Source of the DNA: Prorocentrum cordatum
Lineage: Eukaryota > Sar > Dinophyceae > Prorocentrales > Prorocentraceae
Length of the DNA stretch: 64,000 bases
Assembly (NCBI GenBank): GCA_963575745.1
Contig: CAUYUJ010018318.1
Coordinates: forward strand, 1 to 64,000
Reading direction: 5' to 3'
Each line of letters starts with the position of its first letter. The stretch's first letter is position 1. A program made the position numbers and the translations under genes. The notes under the pieces were generated by a model. That model saw only the letters and a list, made by a program, of their open reading frames with translations, had not been told where the DNA came from and made no database searches. This document shows positions 1 to 9,811 of the stretch, piece after piece.

Positions 1-558
1 CCGGGCGTGTCCGAGCGTCCGAGCGTTCCGGCGCCTGGGCGCCCAGGCGTCTGGGCGCTTCGGGCGCCCGGGCGCCCGGGCGCCCCTGGGCGCCCGGGCG
101 TCCGGGCGTCCGGGCGTCCCGGCGCCCAGGCGTCTGGGCGTCTGGGCGCTTCAGGCGCTGGGGCGTCCGGGCGCCCCGGAGCCCGGGCGTCTGGGCGTCT
201 GGGCGTCCGAGCGTCCGGGCGCCTGCCGGTGCTCGCGGGCGGTTCGCGCGTCTGGGCGCCCGGGCGCCCCTTGCGTCCGTGACTCCGTGCGCCCGGTCCC
301 CGCGGCGTCTGGGCGTCCGGGCGCGGGGCGCCCGTGGGCGCTCCCAGCGTCCGGGCGTTTCCCGGGCGCCCGGGCGTCCGGGCGTCCGCGGGCGTGGGCG
401 TTCCCGGCGCTTCTGGCGCCCGGGCGCCCGGGCGCCTGGGCGCCCGGGCGTCCCGGCGTCCGGGCGCGGGGCGCTCCCAGCGTCCGGGCGTTTCCCGGGC
501 GCCCGGGCGTCCGGGCGCCCGGGCGCGGGCGTTCCCGGCGCTTCCCTGAGGTTCCATG
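1..558. repeat. GC-rich octamer tandem array (first copy)
   Basis: The stretch is an almost uninterrupted array of 8-bp variants of GGGCGTCC and GGGCGCCC, with occasional CTGGGCG or TTCGGGCG variants. Units containing GGCGCC are self-complementary, so the array can fold heavily. All frames stay open on both strands, which creates long Arg/Pro/Gly-rich open frames with no coding character; none is annotated. The array runs off the left edge of the window. A second array of the same family lies at 20118-20775, and both sit next to a shared GGATCTATCTGGATAGAT boundary block. Confidence 0.9.
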
Positions 559-855
559 GATCTAATGGTTAGATCCGCATCTTACGGATCTATCTGGATA
601 GATACCTCTCAAGTCGTATCTATCCATGCATGTTTCAGGATCTATCCGTGTGCAATCGCCAAACGATGTTAGGAGATTATATACATCCCAGTGTGAATAT
701 GTATATCTATATATATGTATATACGAAAAGAATCCTCATCTTCTCCTTCTTCGGCAAAAACTCACTTTCTCTCAACCCCACTTCTCGATTTCTCCTCCTC
801 CCCCCCCCGTCATCCGTGCCTTCAAATGTGGGCGCCCCGCGCGCAATTGCCCATG
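546..855. other. Array boundary block and AT-richer spacer
   Basis: From about 553 to 602 the sequence carries imperfect palindromes built on GGATCTA and TAGATCC (GGATCTATCTGGATAGAT). The same block, with the same TATGGTTAGA-like neighbour, borders the second octamer array at 20041-20103. The remainder to 855 is AT-richer, with a short TA-rich run near 700-725. I see no gene here. Confidence 0.6.
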
Positions 856-857
856 AA

Positions 858-1947
858 ATCCCACCAGCCCTCTGGGCGTGGGTGGTCTAGAACAGATCCT
901 CTTCCACCCCTCTCTCTGCCCCCTTGGGGAGGGGTTTACCCTCCCCCTACCCCCTCCCCTGAACCTGGACGGAGGGTTTCGCGAGCGGTCGGACGGCTCT
1001 TTTGGGCCCAAGATGGTTCCAAGAGCGCCTCAGCGAGCCCCAGATAACCTCCAAGATGGCTCAAGATAGCGCCAGATCGCTCGAGATGGCTCCTAAGATG
1101 GTTCCAAAAGGCCCAAAGACGGCCCCAAGACGGCTCCAAGTGGCCAAAGAGCTCCCCAAGGAGGCCCCGACGAGGCCCAAAATCGTTCCAAAACCTTAGG
1201 AAAATCAATGTTTTGTTTGCTTTCTCCCCGTTTCGCTTCCGATGGCCATCCAAGGTCTCAAGATGACTCCAAGATGGCCCAAGGGGGCCCCGCCAGAGGC
1301 CCAAGAGAGCCCCAAGACGGCCCCAAGACCGCCCAAGAGCGCTTCAAGATCGCCTCACGTCAGGCCCAAGAGGCGATTTGTGGAGCTCCTGATGGGGGAG
1401 GCTAGTTAGGGAACCCTCCTCGTTGATCGATCTCCTCCAAGATGGCCCCAAGAACGCCCCTACAGCCCCCAAGAGCGCCCCAAGAGCGCCCCAAGAGGCG
1501 CCCAGCCGGCCCCAAGAGGCGCCCAAGAGGCCTCCAAGAGGCTTCCAAGAGACCCCCAAGAAGCCTCAAGCGGATCCCCGAAACGCATTTAAGACGCGTC
1601 TGACTCTTCAGTTCGCCGTCCTCTTCAATTTCTCATCCCCCTCTTCCTCCTCCTCATCCTTCTCCTCCATCTCCTCCTTCTCCTCCTTCTCCTCCCTCTC
1701 CTCCTTCTCGTCCTCCTCGCCCTCTCCCTACACCACATCCTCCTCCTCCTCACTCTCCTCCTCCTCCTCCTCCTCTCCTTCCTCCTCCTCGTCCTCCCCC
1801 TCCCCCTCCGACGAGGATTCCGTCTCCATCCTCCCCCTCTTGGGGTACGTGACAGCTTCCCCCGCCCGTTGGTATTCTGCATGCCCCCCGACTTCCCTGA
1901 TCACCTCAACTCCCCTGGGCGCCGTTTCTGGATGGGCTGGTGGGGAT
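858..1947. repeat. Dispersed repeat family A, copy 1
   Basis: A 1.09-kb repeat that starts ATCCCACCAGCCC and ends GGGCTGGTGGGGAT, so its ends are inverted repeats differing by one inserted base. The first two thirds are a degenerate ladder of CCAAGATGGC and CCCAAGAGGC modules. The last third is a TCC-rich tract followed by a conserved segment around TTGGGGTACGTGACAG. A second copy lies at 18621-19664, and a third, split by a Copia element, at 50775-58151. Open frames inside it (Trp/Leu/Gly-rich on minus, Pro/Lys-rich on plus) are by-products of the modules. It could be a non-autonomous DNA element or an introner-like unit; no transposase is present. Confidence 0.75.
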
Positions 1948-2187
1948 ACGCGACGCGTCAACACTTTCCGAGGGCAAGGGAGGAGGATGGGAGGACATGA
2001 GGCGGAAAAGAATGGGAGGACAGAGATGGAGAGCGGTGCGGAGGAGGGAGGGGAAGAATGAGACAGGGAGAAGCAGGGAGGCAATAACGATAGAGAGAGG
2101 GGGAGAGAGAGAGAGAGAGAGGCCGACACGCCGCTTCGTTGATCCGTTTGAGTTCGGGCCCGAGTTGTTTTTTTTTGTGATTTGGAT
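1948..2187. other. Purine-rich 5' flank of gene A with GA microsatellite
   Basis: The segment is purine-rich, with a (GA) run at about 2095-2121, then a T-rich stretch (ten T, one G) at about 2168-2178 just before the first ATG of gene A at 2188. Dinoflagellate messages usually receive a trans-spliced leader. The T-rich run is a plausible polypyrimidine signal, but no obvious AG lies between it and the ATG, so the leader acceptor is not located. Confidence 0.4.
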
Positions 2188-2364
2188 ATGGCTCGGGGCA
2201 AGCAGGCCGTGTGCGATGGCGATGGCCTGAAAGATTCCCTGGCTGCCGTGTTCAAGAAACGTTTGAGCTCGCCCACGTGTATTGAATACACGACGGAGCT
2301 GGACGACCCCGTGAATGGGGACGCGCTGTTGGAACACAAGCGGTTGATCAACGACATCCGCAAG
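2188..2364 (+). CDS. Gene A exon 1, lineage-specific protein
   Basis: An ATG at 2188 opens 59 codons beginning MARGKQAVCDGDG and ending at a clean AAG|GTGACC donor (intron 2365-2533, GT...AG). Third positions are mostly G or C, unlike the flanks. I do not recognise the protein. It joins exon 2 in phase 0, and later exons chain with matching phases, which is the main reason to believe it. The start could be later if translation begins at another Met, but this ATG follows a T-rich run and an in-frame-open leader. Confidence 0.55.
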
Positions 2365-2533
2365 GTGACCAGCGGGGTTGATGTTGTTGGGGGGGAGACA
2401 TAAGAAGAGTAATTCAGACGATGAGGAGGAAAAAAACGAGGTGGAGAAGGGAGAGGAGCTTGAATGGGAGACGCAGCATGATGAGACGGGAGAGGAGGGG
2501 AGGAGAAAATGGAAGAGGCGGGGTCCGCCGTAG

Positions 2534-2733
2534 GTGATCAGCCCCCACGACCAGATCACCGTGGCTGGCCTCACCGCGCCGCTCAAGAAGACGGCCAAGG
2601 ACAAGTCCGACGAATGGGACTTGGGGTCAGAGGTGGACGCGTGGTGCCGCGAGCAGTCGTACATGATTATACTGGCTGTGCCGCCATTCCGCCCCCCATG
2701 CACCTTTCGTGGGCTAATGAACGCAGCGGTTTG
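2534..2733 (+). CDS. Gene A exon 2
   Basis: It follows a GTAG acceptor at 2530-2533 and reads VISPHDQITVAGL onward for 66 codons. It ends in phase 2 at a strong GTAAGC donor (2734), just before a stop would occur in frame. The 169-nt intron in front is purine-rich. No domain is recognised; the stretch is charged and then hydrophobic. Confidence 0.5.
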
Positions 2734-3260
2734 GTAAGCCACCGCGAGGGGGTGTGGTTCTGGTGGCGGCAGGGACTGCAAGCGGTGAAACTGTCGCCAC
2801 TATCGCGAGCTGTTGGGGGTCCTTGGGTAAAACTGTCGCCACTGTCGCGAGCTCTTGGGACTTAAGCTAACAGAGACGGTAGCGCGTGCTAAGTACTCTG
2901 ATATGCTGCACACACGCCCCATGCGGGGCAGCGGATACGTGCGATGCTGCGGCATGTGTCGCAGGGCATATCCAAATGCAGGACACGGGGGACTCAATCG
3001 TACAACGGCCCTCCATCAACCTTCATCCTCGATTAGTCGTCTGTTGCTTCATCATTCGTCTTTCCTATCCTCATTATCGTCCTTCTTCGTTCTCCTCCTC
3101 CCCCTCCTCCTTCTCCTCCTCGCCCTCTGCCTCCTCCTCCTCCTCCTCCTCCTCCTATTCCCTCTGCCCCCGTCGTCCTCGCTCTCGTCCTTGTCCTCCT
3201 CCTGGTCCTCCTCCTCATCCAGCTCCCAGTCATCCCTCGTCGCCCCATTGCTGCTGCCAG

Positions 3261-3384
3261 CCCCCTGCCAACGCCCCGAGGACAGATGGGCGCCCGTCAC
3301 CAGCTTGGCTCACGCCGTTCTACGTGCAGCCCACGGACCGAGGGGAGGGGTGGCGACAGCAGCGACGGCGATGTCGACGAAACA
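3261..3384 (+). CDS. Gene A exon 3 (candidate)
   Basis: A pyrimidine-rich TCC tract leads to the acceptor CTGCCAG at 3254-3260. The phase-2 frame ends GGDSSDGDVDET at an excellent GTGAGG donor (3385). A competing frame across the same DNA (ending TPFYVQPTDRGEG) also has good third-position bias. I prefer the phase-2 frame because its phase matches both exon 2 and exon 4. The following intron begins with an AGG-rich tract. Confidence 0.35.
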
Positions 3385-3638
3385 GTGAGGAGGAGGAGGA
3401 GGAGGAGGAGGAGGAGGAGGAGGACGAAGAGGAGGAGGAGGAGGAGGAGGAAATGACGGAAAAGAGGGCGAGGAGATGAATGAGGAGGAGGATGAGGAGG
3501 AGGACGGCGGAGGATGACGAGGAGGAGGAGGAGGAGGAGGAGGCGAACGATGATGACGAGTAGGAGGAGGAACAGGAGGAGGAGGAGGAGGAGGAGGAGG
3601 AGGATGAGGAGGCCCCTCTCGCCCCATCTCGCCGCCAG

Positions 3639-3683
3639 GACGACGAGTGGATCTACGAGTTCGATCGCCTCCAGAAGGCTGGT
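3639..3683 (+). CDS. Gene A exon 4 (candidate, 15 codons)
   Basis: After acceptor CCGCCAG the phase-0 frame reads DDEWIYEFDRLQKAG, then a GTCCTC donor at 3684. Codons end in C or G in nearly every position, and the segment stands alone between two GGA-rich stretches. The donor is weak and a GC donor at 3678 is possible. Confidence 0.35.
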
Positions 3684-3891
3684 GTCCTCTCTGAGGGACG
3701 AGGGGAGGATGAGGAAGATGAGGAATATGAGCAGGACACATGAGGATCAGTAAGGGAGGATGGGGAGGATGATGAGGATGATGGACGGATGCGGGAGGAA
3801 TCAGCGGATGTTAAGGCATGTGATGAGGATACGGCGAGCGATGGTTATTGGAGGATGTCTGCAGATCCGCCTGAAAGCCATCTGAACCCCC

Positions 3892-4030
3892 TGTCTGAAA
3901 GTAGTCTGAAAGTAGTCTGAAAGTAGTCTGAAAGTAGTCTGAAACTAGTCTGAAAGTAGTCTGAAAGTAGTCTGAAACTAGTCTGAAATCAGTCTGAAAG
4001 TAGTCTGAATGTAGTCTGAAAGTGGTGTGA
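3892..4030. repeat. 11-bp tandem repeat GTCTGAAAGTA, block 1
   Basis: About a dozen near-identical 11-bp units (GTCTGAAAGTA with GTCTGAAACTA variants) lie inside the putative intron 3684-4155. The same GTCTGAA core with a different 3-bp tail recurs at 10316-10482 and 15593-15800. Eleven base pairs is close to one helical turn. Confidence 0.85.
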
Positions 4031-4155
4031 ACATCGTCTGGTGGCCCTGACTCGCCTTGGACATCGTCTCGGGCTCTGGGGTCCGTCGCGTGGTCATCGG
4101 CGGTTGGGCGGGATCCGGTGTAGAGTGGGTGGAGTTGTAACACCGCCCTCCGCAG

Positions 4156-5271
4156 GCGGTCTACCGCAAGAGGGCGGCGGCGGGCAACAAGAAGAAGCCA
4201 GTGATCGAGTGGGCCCAGCCGCTGAGGCTACCATGTGGTGACAACGATGGTGCCATGGTGACAGCTGTGTTCGAGAATGGTGACACGTGGGAGGTGCCTG
4301 GATTAACATCGCAGTTGTTCAAGGAGATGCAGCAGACTGGTGTTGGTCAGCAGAAGCATACAGTATTGTGGGAGGGATCGTCGGCTTCAGATGCCGACGT
4401 CAAAATATGGGCGGTTCCTTACGCTCGGAAGGATACACTGTTCCTTGCGATATGGGAGAAAAAGTATGGATGTGGTCAGAAGATGGTTTGCCAGATGCAG
4501 ATCAAAGGCCACCACAACATGAACGAAGTGGAGTCGTTATTCAAGCGGATGGCACCGCGATACGCAAGTGGGCAGGCGAACAAGAGCGACTTGGAGCAGA
4601 TGAAGAGCGCTTGGCTGCGCGAGCACACCCCGCCGACCGAGGGCGATACCGTGCGGAAGAGGCCAGCTGCCGCGACACCGAAGTCAGTTGGTGCAGCTGC
4701 AGAGGACACAGCAGCACCAGCACCTGTGGGCAAGAAGCCTGCTGCTCGTACACATGATGATGATGATGATGATGATGCTGGCGGTCTTTCTGGTGACAAC
4801 AATTCGGACATCCTGTATCATTCTGGCGCCGCTGGTGATACGGGCTCGGAGGCGCAGGTGTCAGACTCCCCAGGCGCGACGGCTTGTGATGAGCAGCCGC
4901 AGGAGCCACCATTGAAGAAGCGGCCGAGTGCAATGCAGAAGCGGCCGAGTGCAGTGGTTGAGGACACGTGCGTGAGCTTCGCCAAGCCACCAGCAGTGCA
5001 GCCACCAGCAGTGCAGCCATCACCGAACATGGAAGACAGCGCCAGCAGCAGCAGCACGCCAAAGCGGAAGAAACCCACTCCGAAGGCAGCACCGACGCCA
5101 GAGCGGAGGATGCCCACTCCGACGGCAGCACCGACGCCAGAGCAGCCGCCAGCACCAGCAGCGCCATCAGCACCAACACCAGCAGCGCCATCAGCACCAG
5201 CCACAGACCCAGCCCCACCGCAGCAGGCATCCTCGTCCGACGTGTTCGTCGTCGGCTCTGGCTTCTTCTAG
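4156..5271 (+). CDS. Gene A exon 5, main basic/Pro-Ala-rich exon
   Basis: After acceptor CTCCGCAG the frame reads AVYRKRAAAGNKKK and stays open for 371 codons to a stop at 5269-5271. Residues 1-150 look globular, with motifs such as GDTWEVPGL and LFLAIWEKKYG and a charged helix near WLREHTPP. The rest is low-complexity: an Asp run, two KKRPSA-type basic repeats, and duplicated PTPKAAPTPE-like units. From memory the globular part resembles an unannotated dinoflagellate-expanded family; no function can be assigned. The last codons contain in-frame GTGTTC (5232) and GTCGTC donors. The exon may therefore be spliced onward in phase 0 to 5580, making gene A and the next exons a single gene, or terminate here. 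Confidence 0.65.
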   Translation, partial: AVYRKRAAAGNKKKPVIEWAQPLRLPCGDNDGAMVTAVFENGDTWEVPGLTSQLFKEMQQTGVGQQKHTVLWEGSSASDADVKIWAVPYARKDTLFLAIWEKKYGCGQKMVCQMQIKGHHNMNEVESLFKRMAPRYASGQANKSDLEQMKSAWLREHTPPTEGDTVRKRPAAATPKSVGAAAEDTAAPAPVGKKPAARTHDDDDDDDAGGLSGDNNSDILYHSGAAGDTGSEAQVSDSPGATACDEQPQEPPLKKRPSAMQKRPSAVVEDTCVSFAKPPAVQPPAVQPSPNMEDSASSSSTPKRKKPTPKAAPTPERRMPTPTAAPTPEQPPAPAAPSAPTPAAPSAPATDPAPPQQASSSDVFVVGSGFF

Positions 5272-5579
5272 CTGCGCGTCGCGAGGACCTGCGGGGATGC
5301 TCGATGTGTAACTCGGGGAGGAAAGGAACGGCGGATGATTTACGAATAGTTGAGGATGAGTGGAGGAGGGATGATGACGATGGACAGGCGAGGGAAGGGT
5401 GGAGCGGGCACGGATGGGGAGCGGACGGAGCAGGAGGAGGAGGGAGAGGAGGAGACGAGGAGGAGGAGGAAGGAGGAGGAGGAGGAGGGGGAGGAGGAGG
5501 AGGATGAGGAGAAGCAGGAGGAGGATGAGGAGGAGGAGGGACGGCCACGAATGCCCCTCCTCCACGAAGACCCAGCCAG
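5272..5579. other. AGG-rich tract between exon 5 and exon 6
   Basis: The segment moves from mixed sequence to an AGG/GGA-rich tract (about 5425-5545) and ends in two possible acceptors (CCCAG at 5575, CCAG at 5579). It is either an intron of gene A or the spacer between two genes. No other gene is visible. Confidence 0.5.
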
Positions 5580-5695
5580 GACATCATCGCGAACAACGGG
5601 GTGATCCACCCCGACCAGCTGGGCCCGCGCCCGTGCTCGCTGCCGCGGGCTGGCCAGACATTCGAACATCGCCTCGTGGCTCCGTGCTTGGAAAC
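5580..5695 (+). CDS. Gene A exon 6 (or first recognised exon of a second gene)
   Basis: The frame reads DIIANNGVIHPDQLGPRP and on to APCLET, ending in phase 2 at a GTGTTC donor (5696). Codon third positions are strongly G/C and no frame competes well. Phase 0 at its start matches possible donors at the end of exon 5. Phase 2 at its end matches the acceptor at 6251. Confidence 0.5.
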
Positions 5696-6251
5696 GTGTT
5701 CCCAACCTACTCCATCGTCATAGTCGTCGTCGTTGTCGGATTCGTAAGCTTATATAGTCATCGTCGTCGTCGTCATCGTCATCGTCGTCATCGTGGTCAG
5801 CGTCGCCGTCATCATCGTCGCCCTCGCCATCGTCTTCGTCGACGTCGTCGTCATCCTTACCCTCTCTCATCACGTTCCCCTCATCGCTCCCACCTCCACC
5901 AAGGACATCCTCAACCTCGTCCTGGTCACTTCACCCGCCCTCCCCTCCGACGTCGGCTGTGCTCCTCGACCTCGGCCCCACCCCCTCTGGGTAGATCCCC
6001 ACCTCCATCCCGTCCCCCCTCAGCAGGCCCGCCTCCGCCAGGGACACGCAATCTCACCCTCAACCTCGTCCAGGTCACTCAGGGCCCCCCCCCTCCCCTC
6101 CGACATCGGCAGTGGTATTCGACCCCGTCCCTACTCCATATGGAGGGTCAACACACGCAGCGTGGGGTCGCAGGGATCAGAATCCGAATGAAAAGCGGGG
6201 TCGCGGGGATCCGACTCAGAATGGGGGTAAAACGGAGGTCGAGCGCCATAG
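5696..6251. other. Putative intron with TCG/CAT-rich tract
   Basis: The 556-nt stretch begins GTGTTC and ends CATAG. It holds a TCGTCATCG-type run (about 5717-5860), then CTC/CCC-rich sequence with two near-repeats around ACCTCGTCC at about 5905-6080. No coding segment is apparent. Confidence 0.45.
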
Positions 6252-6413
6252 CTGTATCGGGTCGAGTCGAATGGTGAAAAGCCCACCTGTCGATAAGACT
6301 CGGTTTCACGACATCCGAACGTGGGTGCACTTCGTCCCGTGCGCGTCCGCGCTGATGGCGAGCAGCTGGCAGCGCGACGCAGGGGCAGCAGAGGACACTC
6401 TGTATGGGGGCAA
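6252..6413 (+). CDS. Gene A exon 7
   Basis: The exon begins one base before TGT (phase 2) and reads CIGSSRMVKSPPVDK onward through SALMASSWQRDAGAAE to LYGGK. It ends in phase 2 at a GTGTAT donor (6414). Third-position G/C bias is clear from about 6290. Both phases match the neighbours. Confidence 0.5.
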
Positions 6414-6738
6414 GTGTATTGGAGGATGGAGATGTTTGGAGGCATGGAGGAAGAGGCATGTCAGGAAGAGAAAGGGGGAGAAGAGGCGTTGCACGCAGAA
6501 GGGTTAGGAGTGGAGGAGGAGGAGGAGGAGGAATGACAGGATAGAGAGGGGATGGTGTGGAGTGGAGGAGGGACAGCAGCGAGGAGGAGGAGTAGGAGGA
6601 GGAGGGGGAGGAATGTCAGACAGGAGACGTGGGGGACAAGGAGAAGTGGATGAGGAGGAGGAGGAGGAGGAGGAGGAGGAGGAGGAGGAGGAAGAGGAGG
6701 AGGAGGAGGAGGAGGAGGAGGAGGAGTGACAGGGGAAG
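6414..6738. other. Putative intron dominated by a GGA tract
   Basis: A 325-nt GT...AG interval whose second half (about 6500-6728) is nearly pure AGG/GGA repeat. It is one of several introns of this gene built from purine repeats. Confidence 0.5.
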
Positions 6739-7675
6739 AAGATGTGGCATTTTCATGAAACAGAATCCCCAGGATCACCCCCTCCAGCCGATCATCGCGG
6801 TGGACGCGTCCAGCGACGACGGCGCCCCGCTGGTCCGCCCCGAGAGCCAGGTCGGCGGCGACGAGGCGCCCCTGACCAGCCTGGTGCCCAACGCGCAGCG
6901 CCTGGCCAACACGCTCGCCAAGCTGGAGGCCGCCTCGGTGAAGGACGCCGAGTCGCGGCACACGGAGGAGCTCGAGCAGCTGGAGCGCTCCGCGCGTGGC
7001 AGCGATGGCGGTGATGACAGTGCTGCGCCCTCCTCGCCAGCAGCCGCAGCACGTCCGCCAGCAGAGCCAGGCACGGACTCCCTGGATCCAGGCGGCGGGT
7101 TCGGCCAGTCGGAGCTCGAGGACCACCAGAGGCGCAAGTCGCTGGGGGCGCAGCTCGGCAGCATCCCGCAGGTGCCCGATTCCTCGGACGACGACATCAT
7201 TCGCGACCTGGAGGAGGAGGCTCGCAAGCTGGAGGAGAATCTGAAGTCGGAGGCCGCCGTTGAGGAAGCCCGCGCTCAGGAGGCTGAGGCAGCTGCACAG
7301 CGCATCGAGGACGAGCGCGTGGCGGCAGAGGCAGAGGCGAAGCGCGTGCAGGACGATCACAGTAGTTGGCTGAGGAAGCAGCAAGAGGAGTGGATTCAGG
7401 AGCGCGAGGCTCGGCAGCAGGCTGCGAAGGAGCAAGTCGAGGAGAGGATGAAGCAGTCTGTAGATGCCGAGGAGAAGCAGAGGCAAGAAGCACGCGAGAT
7501 GAAGATCAAGGCGAAGCAGGAGGAGATTGTGAAGCGCTTGGAGGACATGAGACAGAAGCATGACGCTGCTCGGAAGTGCGCCGAGGCAAGGGTGGCCCAG
7601 GCAAGTGCGAGGATGTCTTCGGCAGAGGCTGGGATCAAGACAGCAGCGCATACCATGCAGGAGAGCCTTAAGCTG
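6739..7675 (+). CDS. Gene A exon 8, coiled-coil segment
   Basis: After acceptor GGGGAAG the frame reads RCGIFMKQNPQDHPL and continues for 311 codons. The first half is acidic and Ser/Pro-rich. From about 7190 onward it is a long charged helix with Ala/Glu/Lys/Arg heptads, such as LEEEARKLEENL and QEEIVKRLEDMRQK, typical of a coiled coil. The frame is abandoned at 7675: the downstream coding frame is shifted by one base (see finding on the 28-nt gap). Function unknown; likely structural or scaffold-like by inference from the coiled coil. Confidence 0.65.
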
Positions 7676-7703
7676 GTCGCGTCGTCCCCCTTTCCGCCAC
7701 GAG

Positions 7704-9083
7704 CAGGCTGCGCTCAAAGGCGAGGCGAGCACCGAGGTCGGCCCGACAGTTTTGGACACGCAGGCCGCACGTGAGGCAGGAGTTGACGTGGAACGTGCTG
7801 GAGGTGACGACGATGGAGACGACATCTTGAAGCAGTGCGACAGGCAGCTCCACAGGAGTCGGAGCCGCAGCCCCAAATTAGCACTCGGCGGAAAGGGCTG
7901 GCTACAGGGCGACGGCGGTCAGACACCTGAGACGCAGCCCGTAGCACAAGAGCTTAGGGAACGCATGGTGCCGCTTGCAGAAGCTACGAAGAAGGACCTC
8001 ATTGATCAGATCGAGGTGGAGACGTCCCTCATCACCAAGGACATCTGCGGCGGCGCCGAGGCAAATGAGGCCTCCATCGAGTTCGCTACCCAGCGCCTCG
8101 TGCAGCTGTTCAACTCAGATTCGGTGCAACGACTTCACCAACTTCGTGCTGCAGATCCTATGTGGGCTTTGGAGCAGCGCAAAGCCACAGGCATGAGTGA
8201 CCAGGAGCAAGACGAGGAGTCCGCCGAGTTCTGGAAAGAGATGCAGGGTAAGAACTTCTTCTTCGACCTGGACGAGTCGTCTTCAAATCCAGCAGCGGCA
8301 AAGTGGAGGAGGGAAAAAGCCATCAACGCGGACCTGGCTGATAAGTACAAGCAGAAGAAGGGGTGGCCCGCGAAAGCGGACTTCAGGGCTGAGTGGTTGA
8401 AAGGTCATTTCGAGATCTGGAAGAAGAAGACGGAGTTCCGACGTGGCGACATCAACGAGAAGACCGAGGCCATGGACGGCCAGTACATCTCGCTGGCTAA
8501 GATCGTGATGGAGGAAGGTGGTGGGTTGGCGGGCCTGCGCGCAGGCATCAACTGGTGCCAGAGTTGCGTCATGATGGGCGGGGACCAGCTCGAGTACTGC
8601 TCGAAGTCCAAGCAGCTGAAGTACCTGCACGTCGTCCACAAGCTGAAGGACAAGTACAAGAAGGTGATGGAGAAGTGGACTTCCTGGGTCAACGAGGAGC
8701 CATCGCAGGCGGAGGCGAGGATCGCCGCGGCAAAGGCAGAGGAGGCGAGCCAGGGGCAGCAGGGGCGGCCAGGATCCGCGGCCGACGGGGCGGTGGCGCT
8801 CGCGGACGCAGCTGGCAGCGCGGCTGACGGGGCGGCGACGCCCATGCCAGAGGGCGCGACCAAGAAGCGGAAGCACGGCCAGGAGGCGGCGGCGAGTGGC
8901 GGGGCGCCCGCTGGCGGGCCGCCCGCTACGGTGCTGAAGCCCAAGCCCAAGAAGAAGAGCAAGAAGGGCGCTGGTGACGGCGGAGACGGAGGCGATGGTG
9001 GAGATGGCGGTGGAGATGGAGGCGGAGGCGACGGACCGAAGAAGTCGAGCAAGCAGCCGCCGTTCCTTCTGGAGTTCAAGAAG
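7704..9083 (+). CDS. Gene A exon 9, helical C-terminal module
   Basis: The frame reads QAALKGEASTEVG and stays open for 460 codons. It contains an SR-like patch (RSRSRSPK) and a helical module with WALEQRKATG, FFFDLDESS, AINADLADKYKQKKGW, GQYISLAKIVMEEGGG, GINWCQSCVMMGG and YLHVVHKLKDKYKK. Then come Ala/Gly-rich, Lys-rich and GGDGG repeats. From memory the module (Trp-rich helix, EGGG turn, then a long helix) resembles a large unannotated dinoflagellate family. An AAG|GTCATC donor at 9084 leads in phase 0 to 9535; without splicing the frame stops at 9099-9101. Confidence 0.7.
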
Positions 9084-9534
9084 GTCATCGGAGGCGTTTG
9101 AACCAACACTGATCAGGGGGAGGGAAGAGGAATAGTGATGATGATGATGATGATGATGAGGAGGAGGAGGAGGAGGAGGAGGAGGAGGAGGAGGAAGATG
9201 AGGAGGAAGAGGAGGAGGAAGAGGAGGATGAGGATGAGGAGGAGGGGGGTGAGGAGGAGGATGAAACGGATGAGGATGCAGAAGACGATGGAGGAGTCAT
9301 CGATCCTCCTTCTCGTATCCCCCTTCCCCCGCCCCTCTCATCTTCTTCATCGTCCCCGTCCCCATCCTCGCCCCATCCTCTCCTCGTCCTCGCCTCATCC
9401 TCGTCGTCGTCGTCCTCATCCTCGTCATTCGCCATCCCATCCCCATCCTCGCATCCGAAAGAGGATCGTCAGACTAAGAAGACCCTGTCGGATAAACGGT
9501 CGACTTGCGATCCCATGTTCCCCTGTCCCACAAG
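9084..9534. other. Putative foldback intron
   Basis: A 451-nt GT...AG interval. Its first half (9130-9300) is GAT/GAG/AGG-rich and its second half (9300-9440) is CTC/ATC/GTC-rich, so the halves are imperfect reverse complements and the intron can fold on itself. Confidence 0.5.
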
Positions 9535-9690
9535 TTGAAGAACATGTACAACGCGGTGTCGGGACAGGCGAGCACGGTGAGCTCGAGCATCAGGAGCGAC
9601 AAGCTCTGGTCATGGGCCCTCGCAGTGGTGAAGCTCCCAGACGGCACCGAGGAGGCTCTGACGAAGCCTTTTCAGGATGCCCTCCAGAAG
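9535..9690 (+). CDS. Gene A exon 10
   Basis: After acceptor CCCACAAG the frame reads LKNMYNAVSGQAS and on through WSWALAVVKLPDG to QDALQK. It probably leaves at a GC donor at 9691 (phase 0, matching the next acceptor); a GT donor at 9698 exists in the wrong phase. Dinoflagellates are known to tolerate GC donors. Confidence 0.5.
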
Positions 9691-9811
9691 GCCACCAGTG
9701 CCCCCCACCTACTCGATCTCCCCCTCTCTCTATATCTCTCTCTCCCTCCATCGTACCCCCCCCTCGTTCATCGATATCCTCGTCTCCCCCCCTTCCGCGG
9801 TTAACTCGGAG

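Noticed and set aside
1-558. Long Arg/Pro/Gly-rich ORFs on both strands in the GC array
   Set aside because: They follow from the stop-free octamer in every frame. The same happens at 20118-20775.
960-1020. Second spliced-leader relic in family A (GGCTCTTTTGGGCCCAAG)
   Set aside because: Similarity to the leader is weak and the segment sits within a purine/pyrimidine ladder, so chance is likely.
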